NCBI GenBank assembly: GCA_934464615.1 | Contig: CAKSKA010000014.1 | Coordinates: 1 to 46,310 of the forward strand | Direction of reading: 5' to 3' | DNA: 46,310 nt | DNA from: an uncultured Eubacteriales bacterium | GTDB lineage: Bacteria > Bacillota > Clostridia > Oscillospirales > Acutalibacteraceae | Shown: one piece after another, positions 34,089-41,419 of the stretch | Numbering within the stretch: the stretch's first letter is position 1 | Layout of the letters: each line of letters starts with the position of its first letter | The notes under the pieces: generated by a model | Database searches by the model: none | Seen by the model: the letters and a program-made list of their open reading frames with translations, nothing else | What the model was told of the DNA's origin: nothing | Program-made: the position numbers and the translations under genes

Positions 34089-34268
34089 CTAAAATAATGA
34101 TAATTGCCCATTTTTCTTTATGACCAAATTGGGCGTTGGTAATTGTTCCTCAGCTTTGAGTCGCTCCGGTGAGGGCTGTTTTCCTTCGGCAGCTTGTATA
34201 GTTTCAAGCAAATTTGTTGTTCTCTCACGAAGCGGCCACCCTCTTAACATATAGACGGGTGTGTACCA
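34089..34268 (-). pseudogene. Downstream part of the N6-methylase frame, behind an in-frame TAA
   Basis: After the TAA at 34269-34271 the same frame stays open for 59 codons and reads WYTPVYMLRGWPL, then a Glu/Pro/Leu-rich linker, then NGQLSLF and TAG. TPVYMLRGW is what related phage N6-methylases carry at this point, so this is the natural C-terminus cut off by one stop. The final QLSLF matches the end of PcfK. There is no ribosome binding site for an independent start. Either a nonsense mutation or read-through is possible. Confidence 0.8.
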
Positions 34269-34934
34269 TTACGACCATTCCTCTTGCGTGAGACTGTTTC
34301 CGTGAATTATGACGGCAGGTATTCCATATAAAGATAATTGCAAATAAACCATATGAACACATTTAATGTCAATGTCACAACAATAAGCGACCATTTGCTC
34401 ACTATAATTAAGTTTTTGTTTGAACATTGCATTTGCAAGTCCTAAAACCATTCCGCCTGATCCGACCGCTGGCTCGCAAACCGATATATATCCTTTTTGA
34501 GATAAATTCTTACTTACCGTGTTTCCGGCCTCGCCGCCGTCACCCAAAGCAATTTCCCCCATAAACTCACAGATATGAAACGGTGTGAAAAATTGACCGT
34601 GATACTTGTTATGAAGTTCCAAACTATGAAAAACTTTACCAAGCAAATCGGTTGGACCGCATCGGGTTTGCTCTTTTTGCAATGACACAACCAATTCCGA
34701 AAAAGTTTCAACAAGTATTTTTTGTTCATCGGCATTGTATTTGTTAATAGTTTCGAGGTATTCTTTTTCTCGCTCCTCTTGATGATTCCAGTCAACCGAG
34801 TTACTTATTGAAATTGCGCATACCTTTAACCAATCTTCAAATACGCTCCAAAGCGAATGGCGAGCACTTAACGACTTTAAGCCGTTAACGATCCCTTTGC
34901 AATTTTCGGATATATACGGTGTTGATTTAGCCAT
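34269..34934 (-). CDS. N6-adenine DNA methylase-like protein, truncated by in-frame stop
   Basis: A 221-residue frame of the HsdM-like phage methylase type. QFFTPFH at 114-120 and EPAVGSGG at 154-161 form the S-adenosylmethionine site, and CCDIDIKCVHMVYLQLSLYG follows. No NPPY catalytic motif is visible, as in the small phage members of this group, so catalytic activity is uncertain. The frame ends EEWS followed by TAA, after which the normal C-terminus continues in frame for 59 codons. It overlaps the end of the DnaC-like gene by 8 bases and has AGGAGTG upstream. Confidence 0.88.
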   Translation of the reverse strand: MAKSTPYISENCKGIVNGLKSLSARHSLWSVFEDWLKVCAISISNSVDWNHQEEREKEYLETINKYNADEQKILVETFSELVVSLQKEQTRCGPTDLLGKVFHSLELHNKYHGQFFTPFHICEFMGEIALGDGGEAGNTVSKNLSQKGYISVCEPAVGSGGMVLGLANAMFKQKLNYSEQMVAYCCDIDIKCVHMVYLQLSLYGIPAVIIHGNSLTQEEWS

Positions 34935-35865
34935 TTTTCACACTCCTGTAATCGTCCCAAGCCATTGTTACAACATCGTTGCATTCTCTGAACCGGCTTA
35001 TTATCGCTTCTGCATTAAGACTGTCACCGCCTTGCGGAGTGAGCCTTTTAATAAGCATTTCTTCGTTGTAATTTGTTGTAATAATCGTCGGTTTCATATC
35101 CTCATAGCGATAATCGAGAATTGCATATAAAATTGAAACAGTCCAGGGAGTACATTGCTCTTTGCCTAAATCGTCGATTATCAATAAATCAACTTTTCTG
35201 TAAATATCAATTATTGTGTTTTCGCTGATTTCGGTTGCGTTATCATACGCTTTTTTTATGTCTGCAAGCATATCGATAGACGTTTTGCAAATTACGGGAA
35301 TGCCTTTTTTGATTAAGTCCAAAGATATAGCGACCGCAAGGTGTGTTTTTCCTGTTCCGTTTGTGCCCTCAAAATAAATGCCTTTGCCGATTTTTTCGTT
35401 GTACTCAAAATTCTCTGCATATTCTTTTGCGGAATTATAAGCCGTTTTATTTTCTTTCGTTATGTTGTAGTTTTCAAATGTACGGGTTAAAAATCGCTTT
35501 TTTATTCCTGATTCACCGAGAATGCGAGTTATTTTGGCAATAAAGGCTTTGCGCTTTTTTTCTTCGGCCTCCGTTTTTTTCCTTTCGAGTTCCTTTTGCT
35601 TTTTGTTAGCATCGTATTTTTCCCAATATGCTTTTGCTTTTTCGCAATTACAACGCTGAGGAAATTCCTTTTTCCAACAAGTCACGGCGCCGTTTAAGCA
35701 AATAGCTTCGTAATAAAGCGTTTTGCCACAATATTTGCATTTTGTGGGCGGTGGCGGTGGATCTGATTTTTTTACAGAAAATCCGAGTTCCTCAACCTCT
35801 TTCGAGGTGTAGCAAAAACGCAGCTTGTTAAGTTCTGCTTGGCTTGAAACCTTTTCCACTTCCAT
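34927..35865 (-). CDS. DnaC-like helicase loader
   Basis: A 312-residue AAA+ protein. An N-terminal zinc part (CKYCG at 43-47, further Cys at 63, 72, 74) and a Lys/Glu-rich coiled coil (about 88-107) are followed by the ATPase with Walker A GTNGTGKTH at 167-175 and Walker B LLIIDDLG near 230, then PTIITTNY. Proteins of this kind load the replicative helicase at the phage origin. It starts inside the end of the initiator gene. Confidence 0.93.
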   Translation of the reverse strand: MEVEKVSSQAELNKLRFCYTSKEVEELGFSVKKSDPPPPPTKCKYCGKTLYYEAICLNGAVTCWKKEFPQRCNCEKAKAYWEKYDANKKQKELERKKTEAEEKKRKAFIAKITRILGESGIKKRFLTRTFENYNITKENKTAYNSAKEYAENFEYNEKIGKGIYFEGTNGTGKTHLAVAISLDLIKKGIPVICKTSIDMLADIKKAYDNATEISENTIIDIYRKVDLLIIDDLGKEQCTPWTVSILYAILDYRYEDMKPTIITTNYNEEMLIKRLTPQGGDSLNAEAIISRFRECNDVVTMAWDDYRSVKNG

Positions 35866-36616
35866 TCACGCTCCTATCTGATACTTTTTGCGGATTGTCT
35901 TTTCGCCACCAGTTAAGAATTGTTGCGTAGTGACTTTTCTTTCGATGCCCCTCGGCTAACCAACCATCAAGCCTATCTATGTAATCTGCGGCGCTGTCTT
36001 TACCCAATCGCTCGACCAGCTTCCCGTATTCATCATCTGTCAGCTTGACATTTTTAAATTCTTCGCCGTAACATTTTTTCGCCGGCAGTTTTTCTTCCCC
36101 TTGCGGAGCAGGGGGAGATATAGAGGGGGTATTTTCATCTACTATACTTTCATTTACTTTACTTTGTGGATTATCAATGCCGAAAACCCCTTTTTCCGTA
36201 GCGGAAACAATAGTTTTCGGTGCGGAAACCTCTTTTTTTGTTTTAAAAACAGGTTTTGTCGGCATTTTTACCGTTCGTTTGTCATATACAAATTTTATGT
36301 TTTCCATAAGAGTAGGACACCAAATGATTCTGTGATTATGCCATAATTCGCTGTCAATTTTGCCTATTTCCGATAATTTGTCAATTATGGCTTTTGCAAC
36401 ATCATCGTCAACTCTCATTACCGATATGAAATAATCCCAATCCAATGGGTCATTAAGGGAATAAGCGTGACCGTCCGTTTTACATAAAATTTCCAATATT
36501 TTAAACCAAACAGCATATCCGTCATTTCCCCAACGGCTTTCAAGCAAGAATTTTGTTTTGCTTTCGGAAACATAGTGCGGGAAATAGTCAACGGTTTGTT
36601 TTGTCGGTCTCGGCAA
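35828..36616 (-). CDS. Replication initiator (Lin1244/Lin1753-type, DUF4373)
   Basis: A 262-residue protein. The N-terminal ~110 residues (KQTVDYFPHYVSESKTKFLL and GNDGYAVWFKILEILCKTDG) match the Lin1244/Lin1753-like winged-helix domain of phage initiators. A low-complexity linker (~120-175) follows, and the C-terminal ~70 residues (LTDDEYGKLVERLGKDSAAD, then YIDRLDGWLAEGHRKKSHYA and ILNWWRKD) resemble a DnaD/DnaB-like module. The start is a TTG: a TGA lies three codons upstream, and GAGGAG is 10 bases before it. The linker-coding DNA carries repeats that may be the origin. Confidence 0.87.
   Translation of the reverse strand: MPRPTKQTVDYFPHYVSESKTKFLLESRWGNDGYAVWFKILEILCKTDGHAYSLNDPLDWDYFISVMRVDDDVAKAIIDKLSEIGKIDSELWHNHRIIWCPTLMENIKFVYDKRTVKMPTKPVFKTKKEVSAPKTIVSATEKGVFGIDNPQSKVNESIVDENTPSISPPAPQGEEKLPAKKCYGEEFKNVKLTDDEYGKLVERLGKDSAADYIDRLDGWLAEGHRKKSHYATILNWWRKDNPQKVSDRSVNGSGKGFKPSRT
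36160..36232. other. Candidate replication origin within the initiator gene
   Basis: The linker-coding part of the initiator gene contains TGTGGATTA at 36165-36173 (one base off a DnaA box on the other strand) and two imperfect ~17-base repeats 21 bases apart that share GCGGAAAC (36201-36208 and 36222-36229). An AT-rich ACTTT-repeat tract lies just beside them, near 36143-36165. Origins inside initiator genes are usual in phages of this type. This is a weak call from pattern only. Confidence 0.3.
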
Positions 36617-36622
36617 ATTGCA

Positions 36623-37273
36623 TCATCTCCTCGGTTTTGTGTTTAGATTGAGGCATTTGCAAAGGTATTCATCAAGCTTAATACCGTAAATATAATTTTC
36701 TGCAAATAATTCTTTTTCCCTTTGGTGAGCTGCCATATGGTGTTCGTGGCAGAGAGCAATAGCGAGTAACCCTGTATGCACTATATGCTCTCTGTTTGAA
36801 CCTCGACCAATACGGTCCACATGATGAACTTCTGCCCGTTTATTGCAAATTGCACATTTCCTATGTTCAAGGCAAAGATAGAGGTATTTCCCAATATCGT
36901 CTGTTTGAGTTAAAAGAGTATCTTTCGTTGGTACATCCCACTCAAAGCAAAAGGTTATCAAATGTGTTATAAACTCTTTTGCCGTTGTCATATCAACATC
37001 AGATAAACTAAACCATTCGTTGCCGGATTTAGAACAATAATCCCAAGTCATATATTGCCGAAGGTATTCGGGCTCGTGCCCACTCCAAAGTGATATATCT
37101 CGAATAATTGCAAAGATTTTTTTCCTTTGGTCTGCCGATATTGTTCTGCCGTCATTTAGACGCAGCTCAACAGAGCCTATATGCTTTTTTATGATATCTC
37201 GCTCTAGCTTTTCATCAGGAGCAAGCAAAAGCCTTTGTCCGTCATATTGCAGTATCTTTGCTGTTGTTATCAT
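36623..37273 (-). CDS. Putative HNH nuclease (HNHc_6 family)
   Basis: About 216 residues. The N-terminus ITTAKILQYDGQRLLLAPDE is characteristic of the phage HNHc_6 family. The zinc/active site is CAIC at 140-143, EVHHVDRIGRG at 148-158 and CHEHHMAAH near 175-183. It probably acts in phage recombination or DNA processing. The frame is open to 37309; I chose the ATG at 37273 because AAGGA lies upstream and the family begins with this segment. It overlaps the MBL-fold gene by 32 bases. Confidence 0.85.
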   Translation of the reverse strand: MITTAKILQYDGQRLLLAPDEKLERDIIKKHIGSVELRLNDGRTISADQRKKIFAIIRDISLWSGHEPEYLRQYMTWDYCSKSGNEWFSLSDVDMTTAKEFITHLITFCFEWDVPTKDTLLTQTDDIGKYLYLCLEHRKCAICNKRAEVHHVDRIGRGSNREHIVHTGLLAIALCHEHHMAAHQREKELFAENYIYGIKLDEYLCKCLNLNTKPRR

Positions 37274-37931
37274 TGCTTTCATCATCCTTATGACAGTGCA
37301 GATAAACATATCTGCCGTTAGGTCCTATGTTCTTGTATATAAAATCGTCGCATTTTGCTTTTGAAAGGTGATTTTTAAGAACTTGCAACTCATAGGCGTA
37401 TTCGCCGTTTTCTTTTTTTGACCGAATTTTTTCTTGAATAATATCATCTTCATAATTTGCCTCGATCATAAACAGGTCGTAATGCCTTGCAGTAATGCCG
37501 TTTAAATTGTTTGTGTCGGTTGCGTATATCATTTTCCCGCCATTTAAAAAATGTATTTTCCAGCCAAGATTAGGAACATTGTGTACGAGTGGGATTGGGA
37601 TTATATTACAAATCCCGTAACCGTACATTTTATCAAAATCAAGAATGTCAATTTGGCTTTTGCAAACTCCGCATTTTACAAGCGGTTCTGCTAACCACCT
37701 TCCGCAACCGAAGCGTAATGTAGGTCTTTCGGTTGCCAGTTTTCTAATAGTGGTCTTGTTAAAATGGTCCGAATGAATATGCGTAAGCAAAACAATTTTA
37801 AAGTCCTTATAAAAAGGCTGTAACGCCTTGAATGGCACACCGCAATCAATAAGTATTGAATTATTTATAATTACGGCATTGCCTTGTGAGCCGGTAGAAA
37901 CAATATTGTAATTGATTTCCTTATAGCTCAC
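37242..37931 (-). CDS. MBL-fold metallohydrolase
   Basis: A 229-residue metallo-beta-lactamase-fold protein. The metal motif HIHSDH is at 51-56; further ligands are in PLVHNVPN near 114-121 and YATDTNNL near 135-142, and a C-terminal NHLSKAKCDDFI with HCHKDDE completes it. Related phage proteins lie beside RecT and may act as nucleases, like the exonuclease partner in Red-type recombination, though no lambda-exonuclease-like gene is seen. It starts with GTG inside the end of recT. Confidence 0.87.
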   Translation of the reverse strand: MSYKEINYNIVSTGSQGNAVIINNSILIDCGVPFKALQPFYKDFKIVLLTHIHSDHFNKTTIRKLATERPTLRFGCGRWLAEPLVKCGVCKSQIDILDFDKMYGYGICNIIPIPLVHNVPNLGWKIHFLNGGKMIYATDTNNLNGITARHYDLFMIEANYEDDIIQEKIRSKKENGEYAYELQVLKNHLSKAKCDDFIYKNIGPNGRYVYLHCHKDDESNDNNSKDTAI

Positions 37932-38826
37932 TTAAATCAACCTTTTCGACAGCCTCGGTGGCTTCCGGCTCAGTCACAGGCTGAATGTTTTCTTCCGGGG
38001 TTGCAACAATTTCGTTGTTTTCGCCGACTTCTGACATAGTGCCGTCAGAGGTATACGCCTTTTGCATTTCCGTAGACATAATGCCCCACTTTGATATAAG
38101 CTGGCGAAGTAATGTTTTCTTTGCCATACCGTCAAAGTCTTTGTACCAGAACGATGAATACTTCCACATATCTTTATCCGAAATTTCGCCATTTAAGATT
38201 TTTTGATGTGCGGCGGCGGAATATGCCGGAGAGTATGTGTCGGCGTGATTCATCATTTTTGGCTTGGACCAATAGATAACCTTGCGGAAGCCATTGAGAT
38301 ATTCAAAATAAGCCATATATCCAATGACAGGCAATTTTTCTCTTTCATCATCGTCTTCAACAAAACTGAATTGTGGCTTTCCGGTCAATGGGCTTTTGCC
38401 CTTGTATTCGCCTTCGTGAATTTCGAGAACATCAAGGTCGGCATACGCTCCGCTCCTGAGTGCCAACTGTATATAGCCTTTATATCCGAGTACAAATTGA
38501 GCCTTCGTACTTTCAGGCTGTATTACCTCGCCGTTTCGATTTATTTTAGCTTTGCTTTTAAACGGAACGAGATAGTATTGACCTAACTGCGGTGACGGTG
38601 AAAGATTAAGGCTTTCACCTAACAACGCACCGGCAAGTATTGTGCCCGCCTCACAGTCTTGCAAGGCTGGATTTACTGCCACGGCGGATGTTATTGAAGC
38701 GATAAAACGCTTTGCACGGTCGGGATCGCCGAGAGTGTTATTGATTAGGTTCTGATAGCCTCTTGTTGTTATCGCAACAGAAAATTTCGGTTTCTGTTGT
38801 GCCTGAGTTAAATTAGCATTGCTCAT
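37921..38826 (-). CDS. recT: RecT single-strand annealing recombinase
   Basis: A 301-residue RecT-family protein: AVAVNPALQDCEAGTILAGA (about residues 50-69), LNLSPSPQLGQYYLVPF, AQFVLGYKGYIQLALRSG near 133-150, and MAKKTLLRQLISKWG near 235-249. It anneals complementary single strands. The acidic C-terminus is low complexity and ends KVDLSEL. AAGGA lies 7 bases before the ATG at 38826. A TTG two codons earlier is in frame. It works with SSB and the neighbouring DUF1351 and MBL-fold genes. Confidence 0.95.
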   Translation of the reverse strand: MSNANLTQAQQKPKFSVAITTRGYQNLINNTLGDPDRAKRFIASITSAVAVNPALQDCEAGTILAGALLGESLNLSPSPQLGQYYLVPFKSKAKINRNGEVIQPESTKAQFVLGYKGYIQLALRSGAYADLDVLEIHEGEYKGKSPLTGKPQFSFVEDDDEREKLPVIGYMAYFEYLNGFRKVIYWSKPKMMNHADTYSPAYSAAAHQKILNGEISDKDMWKYSSFWYKDFDGMAKKTLLRQLISKWGIMSTEMQKAYTSDGTMSEVGENNEIVATPEENIQPVTEPEATEAVEKVDLSEL

Positions 38827-39772
38827 ATTCAAGTCCTTCTTCCTTAAATATTTCTAATAATTGTTTAATTGACCGCAGATGTTCGATGTTTTTGGTTTTA
38901 ACCCTAAATCCGAGTTCATATACTGTTATCCCAGGAACAACAAGTTCGGAAACCGCTTTTTCCGTTGGAACTTCTGCGACGGTCGGTGCATCCAATATAA
39001 CTGGTGCTGAAACATCTTCCGTGATAGCCTCGTTAACTTTTTCAACGGTTGCTGCCTTTTGTTCCGCAATAGCTTGCGCAGCCTCGGCTTTTGATTTTTC
39101 CGCCTCGATTGCTTTCATACGGTTTGTTATAGTAAGGATTGCCTGCGAAACATTGAGGGTTTTCTTGTATTCAACAAGAATTTCCGCCTTGTATTGCTGT
39201 GTATCTATCATCGCCAAATCGTCTATAACCTTATCTATCGTAGCCTTGACACGTTCTTTAAGGCTTTTTTTGCTGACGTTAAGAGTGACGTTAAGATCTA
39301 ACTGTTCAAAGGAAAGAAAATCAATGTTTTTACTCTGCATATATTCATCAAAGTATTCTCTTACCTCGTTGCGCTTTTCTTCTTTTAGGCCGTCCTCTAC
39401 AATACTGATTCGTGCATTTAACTGTTCAACTGCGGGTTTGTATTTGTCGGTCACATAATGCTTATAGACGCTTTCAAATTCCTCATAAGGGGCAAGAATT
39501 ACCTTTTTAACGCTCTTTCGCTTGGCTTCCAAGTCATTGAAAGAAGCATTAAGCCCTGACCGTATTTTCTTGATTTCTTTATAGTTATCTTCCGTAACAT
39601 TCAGTGACAAAGCATAGGCGGTCTGTTTTTCGATTTCTGTACTGATTTTTTGCAGCTGCTGGACTATAACCGGCAGTTGTTCAACAACTATAAGTTTGTC
39701 TGCAGGAGTATGGTTTTCCATTATTTCAACCGCATTTTCTGAAATAGCTGTATTGATGTTTTCTACTGACAT
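38813..39772 (-). CDS. DUF1351 family protein
   Basis: A 319-residue, largely helical protein of the DUF1351 family that commonly precedes recT in Firmicutes phages. Features are IKKIRSGLNASFNDLEAKRK (about 67-86), a KKVILAPYEEFESVY segment and a long coiled coil to about residue 245. A Pro/Val-rich hinge is followed by a C-terminal LGFRVKTKNIEHLRSIKQLL domain typical of this family. It may help recombination, but the activity is unproven. It overlaps recT by 14 bases. Confidence 0.88.
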   Translation of the reverse strand: MSVENINTAISENAVEIMENHTPADKLIVVEQLPVIVQQLQKISTEIEKQTAYALSLNVTEDNYKEIKKIRSGLNASFNDLEAKRKSVKKVILAPYEEFESVYKHYVTDKYKPAVEQLNARISIVEDGLKEEKRNEVREYFDEYMQSKNIDFLSFEQLDLNVTLNVSKKSLKERVKATIDKVIDDLAMIDTQQYKAEILVEYKKTLNVSQAILTITNRMKAIEAEKSKAEAAQAIAEQKAATVEKVNEAITEDVSAPVILDAPTVAEVPTEKAVSELVVPGITVYELGFRVKTKNIEHLRSIKQLLEIFKEEGLEYEQC

Positions 39773-39797
39773 ATAAAAACTCCTTGCTTTTTATAAA

Positions 39798-40085
39798 TTA
39801 TTGTGATACAATGCTTAATGTAGTTAAGGGTGCATTTGCTTCGGCAATGCGCCTTTTTTCTTTGTATCGAGTCATACATTTAATGACCATTCGTGTTGAA
39901 CGGATTTCTTCAGATATAAGCTGTGCGATGTATGCCGGCTCGCACCTTGCTCCGCCTGCATAGCCTTCACGCTTGATTATCCGTTCAAGCTTTTTTGCAG
40001 ACGGTTTCAAAGCAGCGATAATTTCCTCGTAGGTCGGACTTTCTACATAGCTTGAAACTAATGCCGTCAAATCTGCTTGTACCAT
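39798..40085 (-). CDS. Hypothetical helical protein
   Basis: A 95-residue protein with VQADLTALVSSYVESPTYEE and LISEEIRSTRMVIKCMTRYK helices. AGGAGG is 6 bases before the ATG at 40085, which fixes the start although the frame is open farther upstream. It is the first gene of the recombination block after the zinc-ribbon gene. No function is recognised. Confidence 0.7.
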   Translation of the reverse strand: MVQADLTALVSSYVESPTYEEIIAALKPSAKKLERIIKREGYAGGARCEPAYIAQLISEEIRSTRMVIKCMTRYKEKRRIAEANAPLTTLSIVSQ

Positions 40086-40138
40086 AAGAGCCTCCTTTTT
40101 CGATGTGTATATTTTAATGTTGATGCTGCCGCCTTTGC

Positions 40139-40249
40139 TTATTTCTGCAAATCGGAATTTTCTTTTACCTCGGACTGCGTTTCGCAATCGCAATGTTCGC
40201 CGGCGTCAAGACTGGCGCCGCAATTCGGGCATTCGCTATACATAGCCAT
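40139..40249 (-). CDS. 36-residue zinc-ribbon-like micro-protein
   Basis: The frame reads MAMYSECPNCGASLDAGEHC, then DCETQSEVKENSDLQK. The cysteine pairs CPNC and CDC form a compact zinc-binding pattern. AAAGGAG is 8 bases before the ATG. It fills the gap between the tRNA-like gene and the next gene. The function is unknown. Confidence 0.65.
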   Translation of the reverse strand: MAMYSECPNCGASLDAGEHCDCETQSEVKENSDLQK

Positions 40250-40276
40250 TTAAACACTCCTTTCTTTTTTACTGTT

Positions 40277-40343
40277 TGGGAGCGAAAGGAATCGAACCTC
40301 TGTCTGTTCAAATTAGAACTCTCTGCCATTGAAATACACTCCC
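40277..40343 (-). tRNA. tRNA-like gene with an irregular anticodon arm
   Basis: The minus strand folds as a tRNA: 7-bp acceptor (GGGAGTG / CGCTCCC), positions 8-9 TA, a 4-bp D arm (TTTC / GAGA) with AATGGCA loop, and a proper T arm (AGAGG TTCGATT CCTTT) with an A discriminator. The anticodon arm (GTTC TAATTT GAAC) has only 4 bp and a 6-base loop, so no certain anticodon can be read. At 67 bases it is about six shorter than usual. No CCA is encoded. It may be a degenerate tRNA or a tRNA mimic. Confidence 0.6.
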
Positions 40344-40351
40344 GTATGTGC

Positions 40352-40385
40352 GGACGGTTCATGCTTTGCGGAATATCAACCGTCC
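40352..40385 (-). other. Inverted repeat just upstream of the tRNA-like gene
   Basis: GGACGGTT (40352-40359) and AACCGTCC (40378-40385) form a perfect 8-bp inverted repeat with an 18-base spacer, 8 bases from the tRNA-like 5' end. A second small palindrome, CCTCATAATGAGG, lies near 40405-40417. They could be processing or regulatory structures. No protein-coding frame of note lies in 40250-40454. Confidence 0.4.
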
Positions 40386-40454
40386 TTAACTTTTTCCGAC
40401 CTCATAATGAGGCTATCTATGAGTTTTGATATATAAAGCCTTTTTAGCGCTATA

Positions 40455-40661
40455 TCATTTGAAATAAATATCATCGAATAACGGCGGTATTTCTTGCGCC
40501 TCCGAGTTTTCTTCTGTCAGTTTTGAAATGTTTATTCGGTATGTTTTTTCTTTTGAAGGAAAAGATTTTTTGAAAACCTTTTTGAAACAAGTTTTTCCGT
40601 ATCCTACCTCTACGCATTCCGGAGTTTTCAACTGACGGTGGCATCGCCTGCACCTTGCCAT
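40455..40661 (-). CDS. DUF6011-like zinc-finger protein
   Basis: A 68-residue protein. The N-terminal CRRCHRQLKTPECVEVGYGK then TCFKK is the treble-clef-like pattern of DUF6011-type phage proteins (cysteines at 4, 7, 17 and 25). The C-terminus is acidic. GAGGTG lies just before the ATG at 40661. It may be a small nucleic-acid-binding protein. A membrane-protein frame overlaps it entirely in another frame, probably without biological meaning for that part. Confidence 0.75.
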   Translation of the reverse strand: MARCRRCHRQLKTPECVEVGYGKTCFKKVFKKSFPSKEKTYRINISKLTEENSEAQEIPPLFDDIYFK

Positions 40662-40917
40662 TTCTTTCACCTCTTTTCGAGGGAGCTTTCAGCCATAATT
40701 CAAAACTTCGGGTGAATATTACATATTCAAGGCAAAATAAACCGATAATCAGCAACCATTCGCCGCCGTAAGCACCGCTATAACCCCGCTCTCTTTCAGC
40801 ATATATAATTAGATGTTTTCCTAATGTTAACGCCGGTATAAGAGAAATTGCGGCTTTAATTATTGCAATTACGGTACGAAGAATAAATCTGATTATCGTT
40901 CTTTTTTTCTTGCTCAT
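40471..40917 (-). CDS. Small membrane protein, C-terminal part doubtful
   Basis: A 148-residue frame. Residues 1-~82 make sense as a small membrane protein: a Lys/Arg-rich start, a hydrophobic segment at ~8-32 and a second at ~54-70, ending ELWLKAPSKR. The last ~65 residues overlap the DUF6011 gene out of frame and are basic and irregular. One extra A at the AAAA of 40674-40677 would give a stop at 40667-40669, right in front of the DUF6011 gene. The start lies inside the end of the 3D-domain gene. Confidence 0.55.
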   Translation of the reverse strand: MSKKKRTIIRFILRTVIAIIKAAISLIPALTLGKHLIIYAERERGYSGAYGGEWLLIIGLFCLEYVIFTRSFELWLKAPSKRGERNGKVQAMPPSVENSGMRRGRIRKNLFQKGFQKIFSFKRKNIPNKHFKTDRRKLGGARNTAVIR

Positions 40918-41419
40918 TTTCGATCGTCCTTTCTATGTAAACATTTTTATACTGTACGCCAAATGCGCTTGCGGCTTTATGGTCCGAAAAGTAAATATCG
41001 ATACATTTCCCTTTAATCGAGCCGCCTCTGTCTTGAACGGTATATCTATGACCGTCAATAATAATTTCTGTTCCGAAAGGTAAAATAGATGTGTCGGCCG
41101 CCACTGAAATTCCCTCTTTAAGCTCAACACAAGCTGCGCCATAGATTATTTTATTTCCGTCATTATCAAGTGGCCTGTTTGCGGCATAATGTTCGCAACA
41201 TATTTCGCAAGAGCAGTATGCGGTTATTTTAAATTCACCAAGACATTCTAAAATCGGCTCTTGCGGTTCATCCGCTATCTTTGCGCCGTCTATAACTATG
41301 ATTAACTCGGAAGGGGCTTTGTAATTGTCAGCTGATGTTTTATATAAACTTACCGCAAATATGCTAAGCACTATAAAAATTCCGAGAATATCAGGCAATA
41401 TGTTGATTGTCCGTTTCAT
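40856..41419 (-). CDS. 3D-domain cell-wall protein
   Basis: A 187-residue protein with an N-terminal transmembrane anchor or signal (about residues 8-27, ILPDILGIFIVLSIFAVSLY). A cysteine-containing region (FKITAYCSCEICCEHY) and a C-terminal 3D domain (SILPFGTEIIIDGHRYTVQD, then RGGSIKGKCIDIYFSD) follow, with the conserved aspartates. 3D domains share the double-psi barrel of lytic transglycosylases (MltA/RlpA-like), so a peptidoglycan role outside the membrane is likely. It is transcribed with early genes, not with a lysis cassette. The ATG at 41419 has AAGGA 9 bases upstream. Confidence 0.85.
   Translation of the reverse strand: MKRTINILPDILGIFIVLSIFAVSLYKTSADNYKAPSELIIVIDGAKIADEPQEPILECLGEFKITAYCSCEICCEHYAANRPLDNDGNKIIYGAACVELKEGISVAADTSILPFGTEIIIDGHRYTVQDRGGSIKGKCIDIYFSDHKAASAFGVQYKNVYIERTIENEQEKKNDNQIYSSYRNCNN

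Noticed and set aside
34089..34268. Stop codon reassignment (TAA as sense) in this phage
   Set aside because: TAA is used as the normal stop in many other genes of the window with tight gene junctions, so a general code change is not supported.
40165..40362. 65-residue minus-strand frame
   Set aside because: It runs through the tRNA-like gene and into the 36-residue zinc-ribbon gene in another frame, and has no ribosome binding site of its own.
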